Shown here piece by piece: positions 34,905 through 45,350 of a DNA stretch of 64,000 bases. The translations under genes and the position numbers were made by a program. Numbering within the stretch: the stretch's first letter is position 1; each line of letters opens with the position of its first letter. Below the pieces are notes generated by a model. It saw nothing but the letters and a program-made list of their open reading frames with translations. It was not told the origin of the DNA and made no database searches. This stretch comes from Reticulitermes speratus. Taxonomy: Eukaryota; Arthropoda; Insecta; Blattodea; Rhinotermitidae. Location of the stretch: contig JAJKFL010000005.1 in NCBI GenBank assembly GCA_021186555.1, forward strand, positions 24,554,635-24,618,634, read 5' to 3'.

Positions 34905-35158
34905 TAAAGCTGTCCCTGTGTTAACTGATTAAGCACTTGAAGGCTTAATAGGGGTGGAGGTATAGCTCTATGCATTCTTAACCTCGGTACTAGATGGAGG
35001 TGAGTGACGAGATTCACGCTCCGGCCGCTTTACCCTAAGGAAAGAAGCCCTCACACCCGATCTGGATGCGGTGGGGAAAAGAACCCCCGTGGATAATCGA
35101 ATCCCAGTTCATCGGTTCTCCATAGCTATTACACGGAGCTACGCCGGCTCACGTCGAA
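34905..35158 (-). mobile_element. SINE family D, diverged copy
   Basis: On the minus strand GTAGCTCCGTGTAATAGC (box A region) and TGGGATTCGATTATCC (box B region) precede a body with GCGGCCGGAGCG and CACCTCCATCTAGTACCGAG. Confidence 0.6.
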
Positions 35159-35686
35159 TGAAAGCATGGCTGTGAACGATGGACAGGGAGAAATTTAGAA
35201 ACACAGGGTCGTGTACTATTCTAAACCACTAGCCCACCACTTTTTCTGGACACAGATGAAAACCACGGAACACTTTAGATACGATATCTGACTTCCGGGC
35301 CAAAAAGTGAACCCGGAAGTAGGAAGATGCTACAAACCACCACATTATGATTATATATGATCTAAATATTCATCTGAAATAGACATGATGACACGGAGTA
35401 TGATTTTAAAGAGCAAACAATGATATAACACATTGTGAAGCCCAACTGAAATACGTACTTACTTTCGTGGTGTAGTCTTGATTTGTCAAAGAAAATCCGC
35501 CTGGGGTGCCAATCTGCTGTAAAAGGAAACACGCACGTTAGGATCAAGAAGATACTTTCATTTAAAATGTCAGCGTACAGCTTACTCCTACAAAACTTAA
35601 AGGTACAGAGTCATCCATTACAACAGCGTAGTTCGTTCTACTCACTTTTCGCGGCTTATCAAGCCCTATAATTAGCGTATACTAGT
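35159..35686. other. Non-coding stretch with a short hairpin
   Basis: CTTCCGGGCC faces GAACCCGGAAGT around 35292-35323. No gene recognised. Confidence 0.4.
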
Positions 35687-35699
35687 AACTATTTGTGTT

Positions 35700-35990
35700 A
35701 GGCCGTGCCATGGCTCAGGCGGTTAGTCGCCGGGCTCTCACCGCGGAGGCCCGGGTTCGATCCCGGGTCAGTCCATGTGAGATTTGTGGTGGACAAAGTG
35801 GCACTGGGACAGGGTTTTCTCCGAGTTGTCGGTTTTCCCCTGTCAATTTCATTCCACTGGTGCTCCATTAATTGCAAATCTTGGTAAAAAAAATCTGCTC
35901 ATCTTCATCACAGGGGTTGCACAAGAAGCCTTAAGGCTGCGGTGCGTCCGTAGCATCTGCTGCGGGGCCCCTCACCACGCAAAAAAAAAA
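35700..35990 (+). mobile_element. tRNA-derived SINE, family B, complete, with perfect 13-bp target duplication
   Basis: Box A ATGGCTCAGGCGGTTAG and box B GGGTTCGATCCCGGG are intact, and the body ends GCGTCCGTAGCATCTGCTGC then GGGGCCCC and a 12-A tail. AACTATTTGTGTT flanks it at 35687-35699 and 35991-36003 without mismatch. Partial copies lie at 21625 and 58376. Confidence 0.95.
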
Positions 35991-36003
35991 AACTATTTGT
36001 GTT

Positions 36004-36477
36004 GGTGGCTTATGCCTTCGGTACGATCTTGAAAAATCCTGGCCCCCAGCCCTCTGGCTAAGTTGAGAATAATTTTATACAAGGGTACCAACTGTACGAA
36101 ATCTCCAGATTGCTCAATATTTAAAAGGGATGATAACGATGGTGTTGTGCTACTGCTTATGATATGAGAATCGGTACTGAGCATTGTAGCTTAACGTGAG
36201 ATAAGAACCGAGAACTGTTGATGGTACGCCCATTCCTGAAATACATAAAGTTCTATGAAGAAAATTCCACCCTGAATCGCACTTGTCTCGATACCATGAT
36301 GCTCTGCCTTACTGCTATACCAGGAAGTCCCCACGCTTGTTATTCGTAAGTTGCCTCTTCATTTTCTCTGAATTTGTAGACTTGAACCTAAGACTAATTA
36401 CTTAACGCGCTTTCATTGACTCAGACTCATCACATCAACTACAATGTGACTTGGCTTTTATATAGATGCAAGATTAC
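36004..36477. other. Non-coding stretch, nothing recognised
   Basis: No repeat or gene recognised. Confidence 0.45.
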
Positions 36478-36560
36478 TAAGTGCGGAACTTGGTGTGTCG
36501 CATTAAGGAACACAGACTCGGTGTGTTTGAGAATGGGATGCTGGGGATATTTAACCTAAC
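36478..36560 (+). mobile_element. LINE fragment (RTE-like C-terminal motif)
   Basis: The plus frame contains RIKEHRLGVFENGMLGIF, a degraded form of the arthropod LINE motif LRVFENRVLRRIFGPKRDEV. Isolated fragment. Confidence 0.5.
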
Positions 36561-36937
36561 AGAAGGAACAGGTGTAGTGCATGTTTTCTCTAGTGGCTTC
36601 ACACGTGCAAGGAAACCAGAAAGAACATACTTACACAGGTACTTTGCAACAGAGCGTAAACAAACTGTGGGAACAACAACTGCATTAGGACAGATAAACG
36701 AAATGCCTCAGAATGTAGGCACGTAAATAACCCAATCAGCGCAAGCAGCAACAATATAAACCATACATCGTACCAAACAAGACAAAACACAGCATGCCCC
36801 GCGAAAACAACAAAATAATTCCACAAGGGCATGATTACGTTAACTGGTTTTACATAAAAGAATAAATTTTCTTGTAACATTGTGCACGGAATCAGCGATC
36901 ATAGCGGGGTTTTATTGGAAGTAGAATGGGATGAAAA

Positions 36938-39010
36938 TTGTCGGGAGAAAAAAAAATTGAAAGGATAGTCCCGGTGTACCACAAAACAGATGTATTAGGT
37001 TTGCAAACATTTCTTCGGGAAAATTTTAGCTTATGGGCTGGAAATGGTAGTAGCGTGGAGGAGATATGGAAAAGCTACAAGGAAATAGTCTTTGAGGGTA
37101 TAGAACGTTTTGTACCACATAAAATTCTAAGTAAAAATCCGGATCCGGAATATTATACGAAGGAAGTAAAACGACTTAAGGTAAAGGTGAGGAAAGTTTA
37201 CAATAAGCGAAAATTTTGTGGGCATTACCAAGCAGAGCTGAAACGTTTATCCAAAGAGTTACTGATAGCAAAAAAGAAGGCTCAGGAGACATTCTTAAGT
37301 TCGGTCTTACAAAACGAAGGTAAATGCTGGGCAGAGTTTTATAAGTATGTTAAAAGACGTAAAGGTAATAGAGAAAATATTCCTGCGATCAAGGGCATTA
37401 ATGGAAATATCATCACCGAACCAATAGAAAAGGCCAACTCCCTAAACTCTTATTATGCGTCTGTATTCAGTTGCGAACGAAACACCCCGCAAATCCAATC
37501 GACAGATTCAGGAAAACCTTTCACCATTAGTATCAACATTTTAAGGAAACGACTATCAGCAATCGGGAGAAATAAATCCGTCGGACCAGATGGCATTCCT
37601 GGGGAAATTTTAAAGTTAGGTGGGGAAGCCATGATTCCATACCTCGCGAGATTACTAGATATAACGATGAACAACAATTCTATCCCAGGGGACTGGAAAA
37701 AAGCTATAGTGGTTCCTATTTATAAAGGGGGAGATCGATCGGTAGTGGGAAACTATAGACCGGTCAGTTTAACCTCAGTAGTTTGCAAACAAATGGAGCA
37801 CGTTATAGCAGGGTATCTAAGGCAAGTCTGGGAAATGAGTGAGTGGTTATATGAGGGTCAGCATGGATTTAGACCAGGGTACTCATGCGAAAGCCAAGCA
37901 GTCACAGTTTGTCAAGATATTGCTGATTCATTGGACGAGGGAGTCAGGACTGACGCGATTATAATAGATTTTTCAAAGGCTTTTGATTTAGTCCCACATG
38001 ATAGGCTGCTTTCAAAAATTGCGGAAACCGGTGTGGACTTGAGGGTAGTGGTGTGGATAAAGGAATTTCTGTTAGGACGTTCGCAAAGAGTTAGAGTAGA
38101 CGGACAACTATCTGATGAAGTCAGAGTAACGTCGGGAGTGCCGCAAGGGAGCGTATTAGGTCCGTTGCTCTTCCTCGCTTATGTTAATGATATTTGGAGA
38201 AACATTGAGTCAAATATACGGCTTTTCGCTGATGATTGTATAATATACAGGAGAATAATCGATAGTAATGACATTGAAAATTTGCAGACAGACTTAAATA
38301 GATTAGGAGAATGGGCGGTTGAAAATGAAATGAGGATAAATCCAGGTAAGAGTAAAGCAGTAAGCTTCAATAGAGCTAGGGTGAAAGGTAAACTGAGGTA
38401 TTGTATTGGGGATCAACTAATTCCAGAGGCAAATAGCTTTAAGTATTTAGGAATAATTATACGCAGCGACCTAAGCTGGGCAGATCATGTAAATTATACA
38501 CTAAGAAAATCATGGAAGGCTCTTCATTTCGTAATGCGTATACTCAAAAGGGCAAATAATAATACGAAAAGTTTAGCTTATACGGCACTTGTGAGACCGA
38601 TACTTGAGTATGGAGCGGTGTGTTGGGACCCATACAGAGAAGGTCAGGTAAGCGCTTTGAATCGCGTGCAAAAGAGAGCCTCAAAATTTGCAAATAATAC
38701 AAATGAATCGGGTTGGGAAACATTGACACAGCGTAGAGCGATAGCTCGAATATGCGCCCTTTTCAAAGCATACACCGGGGGACGGGCTTGGAAAACAATA
38801 GGGGATAGACTGCTAAAACCATGCTACCTGGGTAGGGACGATCATAGTCGGAAAATTAGGATTAGGAAACAAAGAACAGATGTAGGTAAATATTCCTTTG
38901 TAAATAGGACCATAAAAAGCTGGAACCAATTACCTCCAAGCGTACTAGCGACTTTCCCCTGTAAATTAAGCTCTTTTAAAAAAAGGGTCAAGAACGTCAT
39001 TAAAAGCTAA
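36938..39010 (+). CDS. Reverse transcriptase of non-LTR retrotransposon
   Basis: RNA-directed DNA polymerase copying element RNA at the nicked chromosomal target. 690 codons are open from the TTG at 36938; this is not a natural start, since the frame simply emerges from the truncated endonuclease. RT motifs in order: KSVGPDGIPGEI at about 213, VVPIYKGGDRS..NYRPVSL at about 255-275, HGFRPGYSC at about 310, IIIDFSKAFD with the first catalytic Asp at about 344, SGVPQGSVLGPLLF at about 400, FADD with the catalytic Asp pair at about 429-432, and a C-terminal IKSWNQLPPSV region. All RT motifs are intact and there is no stop, so the copy is young. The preceding endonuclease tail is in another frame, joined through a run of nine A (36948-36956), so a one-base slip probably occurred there. 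Confidence 0.92.
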   Translation: MSGEKKIERIVPVYHKTDVLGLQTFLRENFSLWAGNGSSVEEIWKSYKEIVFEGIERFVPHKILSKNPDPEYYTKEVKRLKVKVRKVYNKRKFCGHYQAELKRLSKELLIAKKKAQETFLSSVLQNEGKCWAEFYKYVKRRKGNRENIPAIKGINGNIITEPIEKANSLNSYYASVFSCERNTPQIQSTDSGKPFTISINILRKRLSAIGRNKSVGPDGIPGEILKLGGEAMIPYLARLLDITMNNNSIPGDWKKAIVVPIYKGGDRSVVGNYRPVSLTSVVCKQMEHVIAGYLRQVWEMSEWLYEGQHGFRPGYSCESQAVTVCQDIADSLDEGVRTDAIIIDFSKAFDLVPHDRLLSKIAETGVDLRVVVWIKEFLLGRSQRVRVDGQLSDEVRVTSGVPQGSVLGPLLFLAYVNDIWRNIESNIRLFADDCIIYRRIIDSNDIENLQTDLNRLGEWAVENEMRINPGKSKAVSFNRARVKGKLRYCIGDQLIPEANSFKYLGIIIRSDLSWADHVNYTLRKSWKALHFVMRILKRANNNTKSLAYTALVRPILEYGAVCWDPYREGQVSALNRVQKRASKFANNTNESGWETLTQRRAIARICALFKAYTGGRAWKTIGDRLLKPCYLGRDDHSRKIRIRKQRTDVGKYSFVNRTIKSWNQLPPSVLATFPCKLSSFKKRVKNVIKS

Positions 39011-39039
39011 GGATTTTTAAGTGGAGATTAAATAAAAAT

Positions 39040-40015
39040 AAGGGATGTGAAGTGAAGGGGTGTGAAGTGATGTGAAGTGAAGTGCTCTGGTTTCGAAGTG
39101 AAGTGAAGTGAATTAAGTTCTTGGGGGATATAATTAGCATGTACTTTGGTCTGACTTTATACTGAGGATATTTTAACGCACTGAAATTAATTAATGTGTG
39201 GGTGTTTTTTGTATTGTGCTTGTTTAAAAAAAATTTTTTTTATTCTGTGTATGGGTGTTTTTGTAAGGTGTGGATGCTTTTGTAAGGTGTGGATGATTTG
39301 TAAGTTGTGGATGTTTTTGTAATGTGTGTAAGGTGTTCTAATATGTGTACTTGTATTTACTGTACGTATTTTGTTTACTGTATGTATTTTGTTTTGTATG
39401 TGTAAGGGTGGTTTAGTAAGGTGCGTACGGTTTTCTAATATGTGTATTTGTATTTACTGTATGTATTTTGTTTTGTATGTGTATGGGTGTTTTTGTAAGG
39501 TATGGATGTATTTGTAAGGTGTGGATGTTTTTGTAAGGTGTGGATGCTTTTGTAAGGAGTGGATGCTTTTGTAAGGTGCAGATGTTTTTGTAATGTGTGT
39601 ACGGTGTTCTAATGTGTGTACTTGTATTTACTGTATGTATTTAATTTTGTATGTGTATGGGTGTTTTTGTAAGGTGTGTACGGTGTTCTAATATGAGTAC
39701 TTGTATTTACTGTATGTATTTTGTTTTGTATGTGCATGGGTGTTTTTGTAAGGTGTGAACGGGGTTTTTCTAATATGTGTACTTGTATTTACCGTATGTA
39801 TTTTGTTTTGTATGTGTATGGGTGTTTTTGTAAGGTGTGGATGTATTTGTAAGGTATGGATGTTTTTGTAAGGTGTGGATGCTTTTGTAAGGAGTGGATG
39901 CTTTTGCAAGGTGTGGATGTTTTTATAATGTGTGTACGGTGTTATAATGTGTGTACTTGTATTTACTGTATGTATTTTGTTTTGTAATTGTGTATAGTTT
40001 GTTTTGTATTGTTAA
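39040..40015 (+). repeat. Minisatellite 3' UTR of the non-LTR element
   Basis: A first block of GTGAAGTGAAG words (39047-39112) is followed by degenerate repeats of GTGTGGATGTTTTTGTAAG and TTGTATTTACTGTATGTATT in a higher-order alternation of roughly 250-330 bp. Unusually long for a 3' UTR of this element type. Confidence 0.85.
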
Positions 40016-40130
40016 TTTTATGTATATTTATATGTCCATTTGTATTGTGTGTACTAGTGTAAGGACTACTGCCACCGGGTGAAAACCCAATTGCAGTAAA
40101 TAATAATAATAATAATAATAATAATATAAT

Positions 40131-40370
40131 AAATTGATTTTAATTAAGAAGTTAGAAGTATATAAGAATAACCGTAAATTATGTACGTAACACACAACCA
40201 GAAAAAAAAAACGCATGTTAAACTGTTTACTGTAAATGGAAAGATATTTCATCTCTTAGACAGTAACTTAATCTGGACATGCAGGTACATTTGTTATGCT
40301 TTATTACTTTAACATGTTTTATTTAAAGTTTAAACACTGATTTCCTCTACATGCACATGTGGAAAACTAT
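40131..40370. other. Non-coding stretch, nothing recognised
   Basis: AT-rich flank between the LINE tail and a hammerhead relic. Confidence 0.45.
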
Positions 40371-40418
40371 CAAGGCGTGAAGATGGCTGAGTAACACGGC
40401 CGAAACATGTCGTGCTTA
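40371..40418 (+). ncRNA. Decayed hammerhead-like motif
   Basis: GUGAAGA (core with C3 lost), a weak stem II GGCU...GGCC, then GAAACAUGUC-GUGC. Stem I no longer pairs well. The downstream TGTGCATT box is absent, so this is a relic only. Confidence 0.35.
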
Positions 40419-40635
40419 GCTACATGACATACACAGTAATAAGAAAGTGTTGTGTTCATGGTAGAAAGGTCTTTCCTTGTTTGTAAACCTACGTGATATA
40501 CAAACGCAACGGGATGTTTCACTGTAGTCTTCGGAGATGTGAAGCCTCCGTCTTCAGGCTTGAAACCTAACAATGGGGGCCGTATGTTCCTCCAGCACGT
40601 TGATAACCTTCTATTAGACTCTGAGAAGGAGTCGG

Positions 40636-40900
40636 CAATTTTTTTTCAATGCCTCGACAGCCCCTTGGGGGCCTAGGCCGCCTCATTTTTCGAGGCTTCA
40701 GGATCACACTTTTTAGACACACCACACTCGGTAGGACTCTTCTGGACGAGGGACCAGCTCGTCGCAGAGACCTCTACCTGACAACACACAACACTCACAA
40801 GAGACAGACATCTATGCCCCCGGTGGGATTCGAACCCACAATCCTAGTAAGCGAGCGGCCGCAGACCCACGCCTTAGACCGCACGGCCACTGGGATCGGT
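40636..40900 (-). mobile_element. tRNA-Leu-like SINE, family A, with 11-bp target duplication
   Basis: Head, body and T-run (poly-A on the minus strand) are present. GAAGGAGTCGG occurs at 40625-40635 and 40901-40911 without mismatch. Confidence 0.93.
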
Positions 40901-40911
40901 GAAGGAGTCGG

Positions 40912-41374
40912 TACACTCCACCAAAACACTACATTACACGACGTCATACCCCATATGACGTCAGTCTATTAATTTCTACTTTTCAGTGACTGAGTGTAGT
41001 AGGTTGGGTAGCCAGCTAGTTAAAAAAGATCAGTATGTTTCGAATTAGTAATACTTAGAAGTGGAGTAATGAACGTATTTCTTTGGCGGACAGCGTTACA
41101 ATTCCAGCGCGTTAGGCCCTCTTGATTACACCATCTGGAAACCCGCAAGACTTACGAAAGGCGCGTGTAAACATTAACTGCTTTTAATTTTGTTCTACCT
41201 CGTATAACCGTTAGGTGAACACTTATTCCTTTTTGACAAATATTTATTGATTTACACTGCCGATGCGCACCATAATCTATTCAGGTCATCAAGTAAAATT
41301 GTCCCGTCGTCTCTGACCGATTTTATTCAATATTGAAAAGTGTCAATATAGTGTAGTGAAACTCTCAAATACGA
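40912..41374. other. Non-coding stretch, nothing recognised
   Basis: No repeat or gene recognised. Confidence 0.45.
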
Positions 41375-41461
41375 TGTCTTATCACCAACTAAATGCACTT
41401 TATTTAAAAAAAACCAATATACGATTTCTTTAAATAAAGTGTATTTAGTTGGTGATAAGAC
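41375..41461. repeat. Small palindrome sharing terminal boxes with the fold-back elements
   Basis: GTCTTATCACCAACTAAATG then CACTTTATTTAAA is inverted at 41430-41461. ACCAACTAAATGCAC corresponds to the CACCAACAAAATGCAC terminal box of FB1/FB2, and AAAATGCACGGTGATTTT follows at about 41475, as in their flanks. It looks like the outer ends of a fold-back without the hammerheads. Confidence 0.65.
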
Positions 41462-41479
41462 ATTGATTTGTGAAAATGC

Positions 41480-42117
41480 ACGGTGATTTTAGAATAAAAA
41501 TCTCCAATACGATTTTTAATGCGTATCGTTTTATCTGTTCTGGAGTTGTGACAGACAGCGATATCGTATATAACAGCCGCATTTTTCAACTTTTCACTAA
41601 AAACCGCCAAAAAACAAGCTGGCATCATAATTAAATGCGTTTCTTCATAAACTACTTGAAGTTGTACATAGATGTGACCGAAATCGATGATAAATTTTCT
41701 GTTTCAGAGAATTCACTCTCTCCTTTACCAAACTTTTTTTTTGGTTCTATGTACTCTTCCGAGTTTCATTCCTCATACGGCTTCTACGCTTTTATGTATA
41801 TATTACTGATTATTTTTCATGCACATTTAAACGCCCACAGTTCGTATCTAACGTTGCGTTTTCTGCTCATATATCAGGGTTCTTACTTATTCCACCGCAC
41901 CACTTCCGCTCTTCATATTCTGAACTCGGAACATTAAGATGACCCCTATGCCGTCGTTGCCTGGCTCTCACACCGAGGACCCTCAACCGACCGATATAGT
42001 TTTTGCTCCCTGCACAGCCCTCCCGGAGTTCCGGGCTGTCTCCTTGCCAAGCCGCAACCGGGATGCGAGCTGCGCACAGCGCTGGTAGAGCTGACATAAC
42101 CCACGTATTCTTATTGC
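41480..42117. other. Non-coding stretch, GC-rich at its right end
   Basis: A 100-codon plus frame at 41635-41937 has no recognisable domain. From about 41940 the base composition becomes distinctly GC-rich, suggesting an unidentified retroelement fragment. Confidence 0.35.
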
Positions 42118-42147
42118 CATTATTATTATTATTATTATTATTATTAT
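42118..42147 (-). repeat. (ATT)n microsatellite
   Basis: About ten ATT units. On the minus strand they would be the (AAT)n tail of a fragment whose body is 42148-42280. Confidence 0.85.
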
Positions 42148-42390
42148 CCAGCCCCGTGGGCAAGCTAGCTGTGCCAGGTTTTAAAGATAGTGCTGCTGAT
42201 TTGACCCTCTCCGGGGTCGTGGGATTAGAAAGGGAAATAGGGCGCTCATCAAGGTCCGAACGACGTACCTAAATACTGACTGACGCAAACATACAGCTGA
42301 GAGCCTGTAAACTACCGTCTGTTTACAAGAACAATGTAATGAAACTCAGAACGTAACCAATTACCCCTTTAACATAAAGATTACTGACAT
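42148..42390. other. Possible minus-strand retroelement body, otherwise nothing
   Basis: GC-rich segment adjoining the microsatellite. On the minus strand it ends GGCTTGCCCACGGGGCTGG before the AAT run. Not assigned. Confidence 0.3.
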
Positions 42391-42784
42391 TACAGATATA
42401 TTCCTTTTTCCAAGCAGTCATACACAACTCACAATACAAAGTAAAATAGGCTACATGTTTCGGCTTGAATAAGCCATCACCAGGCCTATAACTAGAACAT
42501 TAAAAAAGAAAAATTAAAGCTGCAAGCAGGCGTGAGATCTCAAACCTTTACAATGTAAAGACACAATTATAAATGCATCCGAAAAAATATTAAATAATTA
42601 TTACACACGAAGCCTTGGCAATAAAATAAAGGTAAAAAATAATGTATATAGGGAGAAATGTTTATGTATATGCACGCACAATAAAAACAGAAGTAAAATA
42701 ATGTATATAAAGTAAAATATGTAGCCTAACTTGTATCGTGAGTTGTGTGTGACTACTTGGAAAAAGAAATATATCTGTAATTGA
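42391..42784. repeat. Fold-back element with one hammerhead (FB6)
   Basis: Terminal arms 42391-42457 and 42716-42784 are inverted repeats: TTACAGATATATTCCTTTTT then CCAAGCAGTCATACACAACT and the diverged partner. Only the left arm has the hammerhead. The interior is A/T-rich. Confidence 0.75.
42446..42489 (-). ncRNA. Hammerhead-like motif in FB6
   Basis: Minus strand: stem I AUAGGC pairs perfectly over 6 bp with GCCUAU. The core is CUGGUGA (A6 to G). Stem II pairs GGCUU with AAGCC, then GAAAC and ACAUGU-A with predicted cleavage before GCC. One core change; otherwise complete. Confidence 0.6.
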
Positions 42785-44144
42785 TAACACAAACGGTATG
42801 TCTCACCTTAAAATACTGACATTGTCAATATTCCCTTGACCACTGGAACCTACAGATGAAAAACTACCATTTTCCCAGTGCGACCAATATGTCGGCTCAT
42901 CTACTCACTCCATGGGAACGCGCTGCTGGACGCGAACACCCAAAGCAGCGTCACCAACAGTCCTCCAGGCATGTCAGCCGGCCTTCTGATCTGCTCAAAT
43001 CGGCTCCATGCCACCACCTCAGTTCGAGAATCTCACCAGGTGACCTCAACGGAGTCGCTAACCATACTCCTATAGCTCTGTTCTTACAAGAATCACCTCA
43101 AAACATCATGCATACATTCCTCTATGTTACGTCAGGTCATCACCCCACCTCTCCTAGCAGCAGGGTCAAGGACTGACCACAAGGAAATGGCCGCTTTTAA
43201 GGGCCCGTGACCTCTAGGGTGCATGATACTACAACGACGAAAGCTATTTAGTTGAGTACTTCGGTGCATCCTTCTCCGCTAGACACATTACCAGCGTTTT
43301 TCTGAAACTTTTCTACCTCTGCACCAACTAGAAGGTGTAGAAACATATTTGCTTTCAGTTGTTCACACTCGTACAACTGGTGGAGTACCCCGCCCTACAT
43401 ATTCTCACAAATCGCACTTAATTTGCTTTGAGTCTTCTCTTCTTCTCTATATTGAACTTCCAAGTTTCACTTCCGCTCAGTACGTTGGTACGATACGACT
43501 TTGTATGATTTTAATGAAGCATTCTTCCTTACTTCCTTCATCGAACGTTCAAGAATCCATGTGGGCCCGTGGGGCATACAGCAATAATATGTTTATAATA
43601 TTAATATTCCATAGCCAGCCAGACATTATGAACCAGCAATTCCATTAGAGTTTCTGCAAATAGTCGCTACATCATAATGTCATGATGCTACTTTTGCTCG
43701 ATAAAACACGTAACGTTATCACCATCTTCTTCAGAGAAGTGATACCGTCAGACTCGCCTATCAGTTTACTTGCGTGTCTAAAAGATATCTCGTTCACAAT
43801 GCATGAGTGAAACCTCTACAAAAACGAACCTACAAATATAAAAAGTTAGGAAAAGTCTCTTATTGTCCTTAGACGTTAAATTCATCCATACTTTCCAGAA
43901 AAACACTGAGTATTTCAAAACATACTATTAGAGTTCTCCGAATCTTAGTAACAGGCCTATCATCGATCATCATCGAGCTATCGTACGCGGGGAAATTTAC
44001 AATCCTTATCCCTTAAACGTCGATATTAGACATTACAATCGATCACACTCGATGCTCAGCCGTTTCTTCAGCCTCGGCTCGTAACCCACAGTGTACACAC
44101 ACTCTGTCTCAATTATATAGACCAATCAGGGACAGAATTCATAG
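42785..44144. other. Non-coding stretch, possible unassigned LINE relic
   Basis: 43240-43560 has the C/T-rich look of a minus-strand retroelement coding relic, but I could not identify motifs. A 106-codon plus frame at 42856-43176 shows no domain. Confidence 0.3.
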
Positions 44145-44310
44145 AAGTACATAAGTCTTCATGTAAAGTGCCTGTGATTTTTACCCGATTTGAACTTGGA
44201 TCTGAATGTGGCGACAAATTTTAGTGAAATTCCTGAATACAAAATGTCACTAAAATCCTTCGAATTTAAGTCCCTTTGTTCCATGCGTAAGGATGGACAT
44301 GATAAAGCTA
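44145..44310 (-). repeat. Dispersed repeat family F
   Basis: Contains AAGTCTTCATGTAAAGTGCC and the TTTTAGTGAAATTCC module in the same order as 16655-16830. Confidence 0.5.
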
Positions 44311-44689
44311 GTAGTCGCTATTCGGAAATATTTTGCGAAGGCGCTTAACAACAAATGCAACATGCAGATTCACTGTATACTGTATGCACTATAACACACA
44401 ACAGGAATCACAATAAACCTACAAATGACACAATAAACATAAGAACAGCAGATCAAATTACACATCAGCACAAACATTTAACAGCTTCACATAAGGACGT
44501 GGATTATCTCGACACAACTTAAGACAGTTCTAATGTAATACCACACTGTGACTGTAAGTGTGTCTACAGACAACGCAACAACCGCACAGGGACCCAACAC
44601 ACCACCACAAAACAAAAACACGCATAATTTGGTACGATATCGTAACGTGTAATTTCTGCATGTCATGTTTTAGGCGCGTTCACAAAATT

Positions 44690-45030
44690 GCAAAAAGCGA
44701 CAATGAGCTTTGTCATGTCTGTCTGTCTGTCCGTCTGTGAGTCTGTCCGTCCGCATGGAACAACTCGACTCCCACTGGACGGATTTTCATGAAATTTTAT
44801 ATTTGAGTATTATTCGGAATTCTGTCAAGAAAAATCAAGCTTCATTAAAATCCGACAGGAATAACGGGTACTTCACATGAAGACCTATGTAAGTTTATAT
44901 CTCGCTCTGTTCTTCCTAGAATGAGTAATGTTTCAGCCACATTTGTAGAGAAAATAAAACACACATATTATATTCAATAACGTTTTTCCGAAATCGTGCC
45001 GTTTATGAGATAATGTTAAAAAAAATATGG
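44690..45030 (+). repeat. Dispersed repeat family F with (GTCT)n
   Basis: TGTCTGTCTGTCTGTCCGTC then ACGGATTTTCATGAAATTTT and CGGGTACTTCACATGAAGAC. Longest and best copy of the family here. Confidence 0.65.
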
Positions 45031-45099
45031 TACAGCCAGACAGGCCACAGATGACAGTATAATCCGGCGCATGCGTTTTGCTTGCTGGATAACTAAGGC

Positions 45100-45350
45100 T
45101 ACAGACACACTCAAAATATGTAATACTTATTGCTTTTCCACGGTAACAATGGTTACGAGAACGCGCCTCAATGTTACATGTATATGTAGATTGCCTCTCT
45201 TGTTCGCATTAGACCTGCCAGTGGCAGGCTGCCACATAGGCTCGTGGCTTAAGCAGCGGCCGCCGAGGTTGAGGACGTCTGCGCAGTTGCGGGTTACGGA
45301 ACATATATTTAAATGCACACACAGTACAATTACTGTAAACAAGTATGCTA
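45100..45350 (+). repeat. Dispersed repeat H, uninterrupted copy
   Basis: AATATGTAATACTTATTGC, GGTAACAATGGTTACGAGAA and CGCCTCAATGTTAC recur in reverse complement at 49840-50177, where an LTR element has inserted into its end. Class unknown. Confidence 0.65.

Larger units (their letters stand above)
36876..40130 (+). mobile_element. 5'-truncated non-LTR retrotransposon (Jockey/CR1-like group)
   Basis: Starts in the last residues of the endonuclease domain (GISDHSGVLLEVEW, 36888-36929), continues through a 690-codon reverse transcriptase frame, then about 1.1 kb of GTGTATGGGTGTTTTTGTAA-type minisatellite 3' UTR. The end is CCACCGGGTGAAAACCCAAT then TGCAGTAAATAATAAT, where CCGGGT/ACCC can form a hairpin before the (AAT)n tail. 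Loss of nearly all of the endonuclease region is the usual 5' truncation. Confidence 0.9.

Noticed and set aside
35700..35775. Functional tRNA genes at SINE heads (also 28290, 54200, 60190)
   Set aside because: Box A and box B are present, but the sequences run straight into SINE bodies with poly-A or TTTACC tails, and several have target duplications; they are SINE promoters, not tRNA genes.
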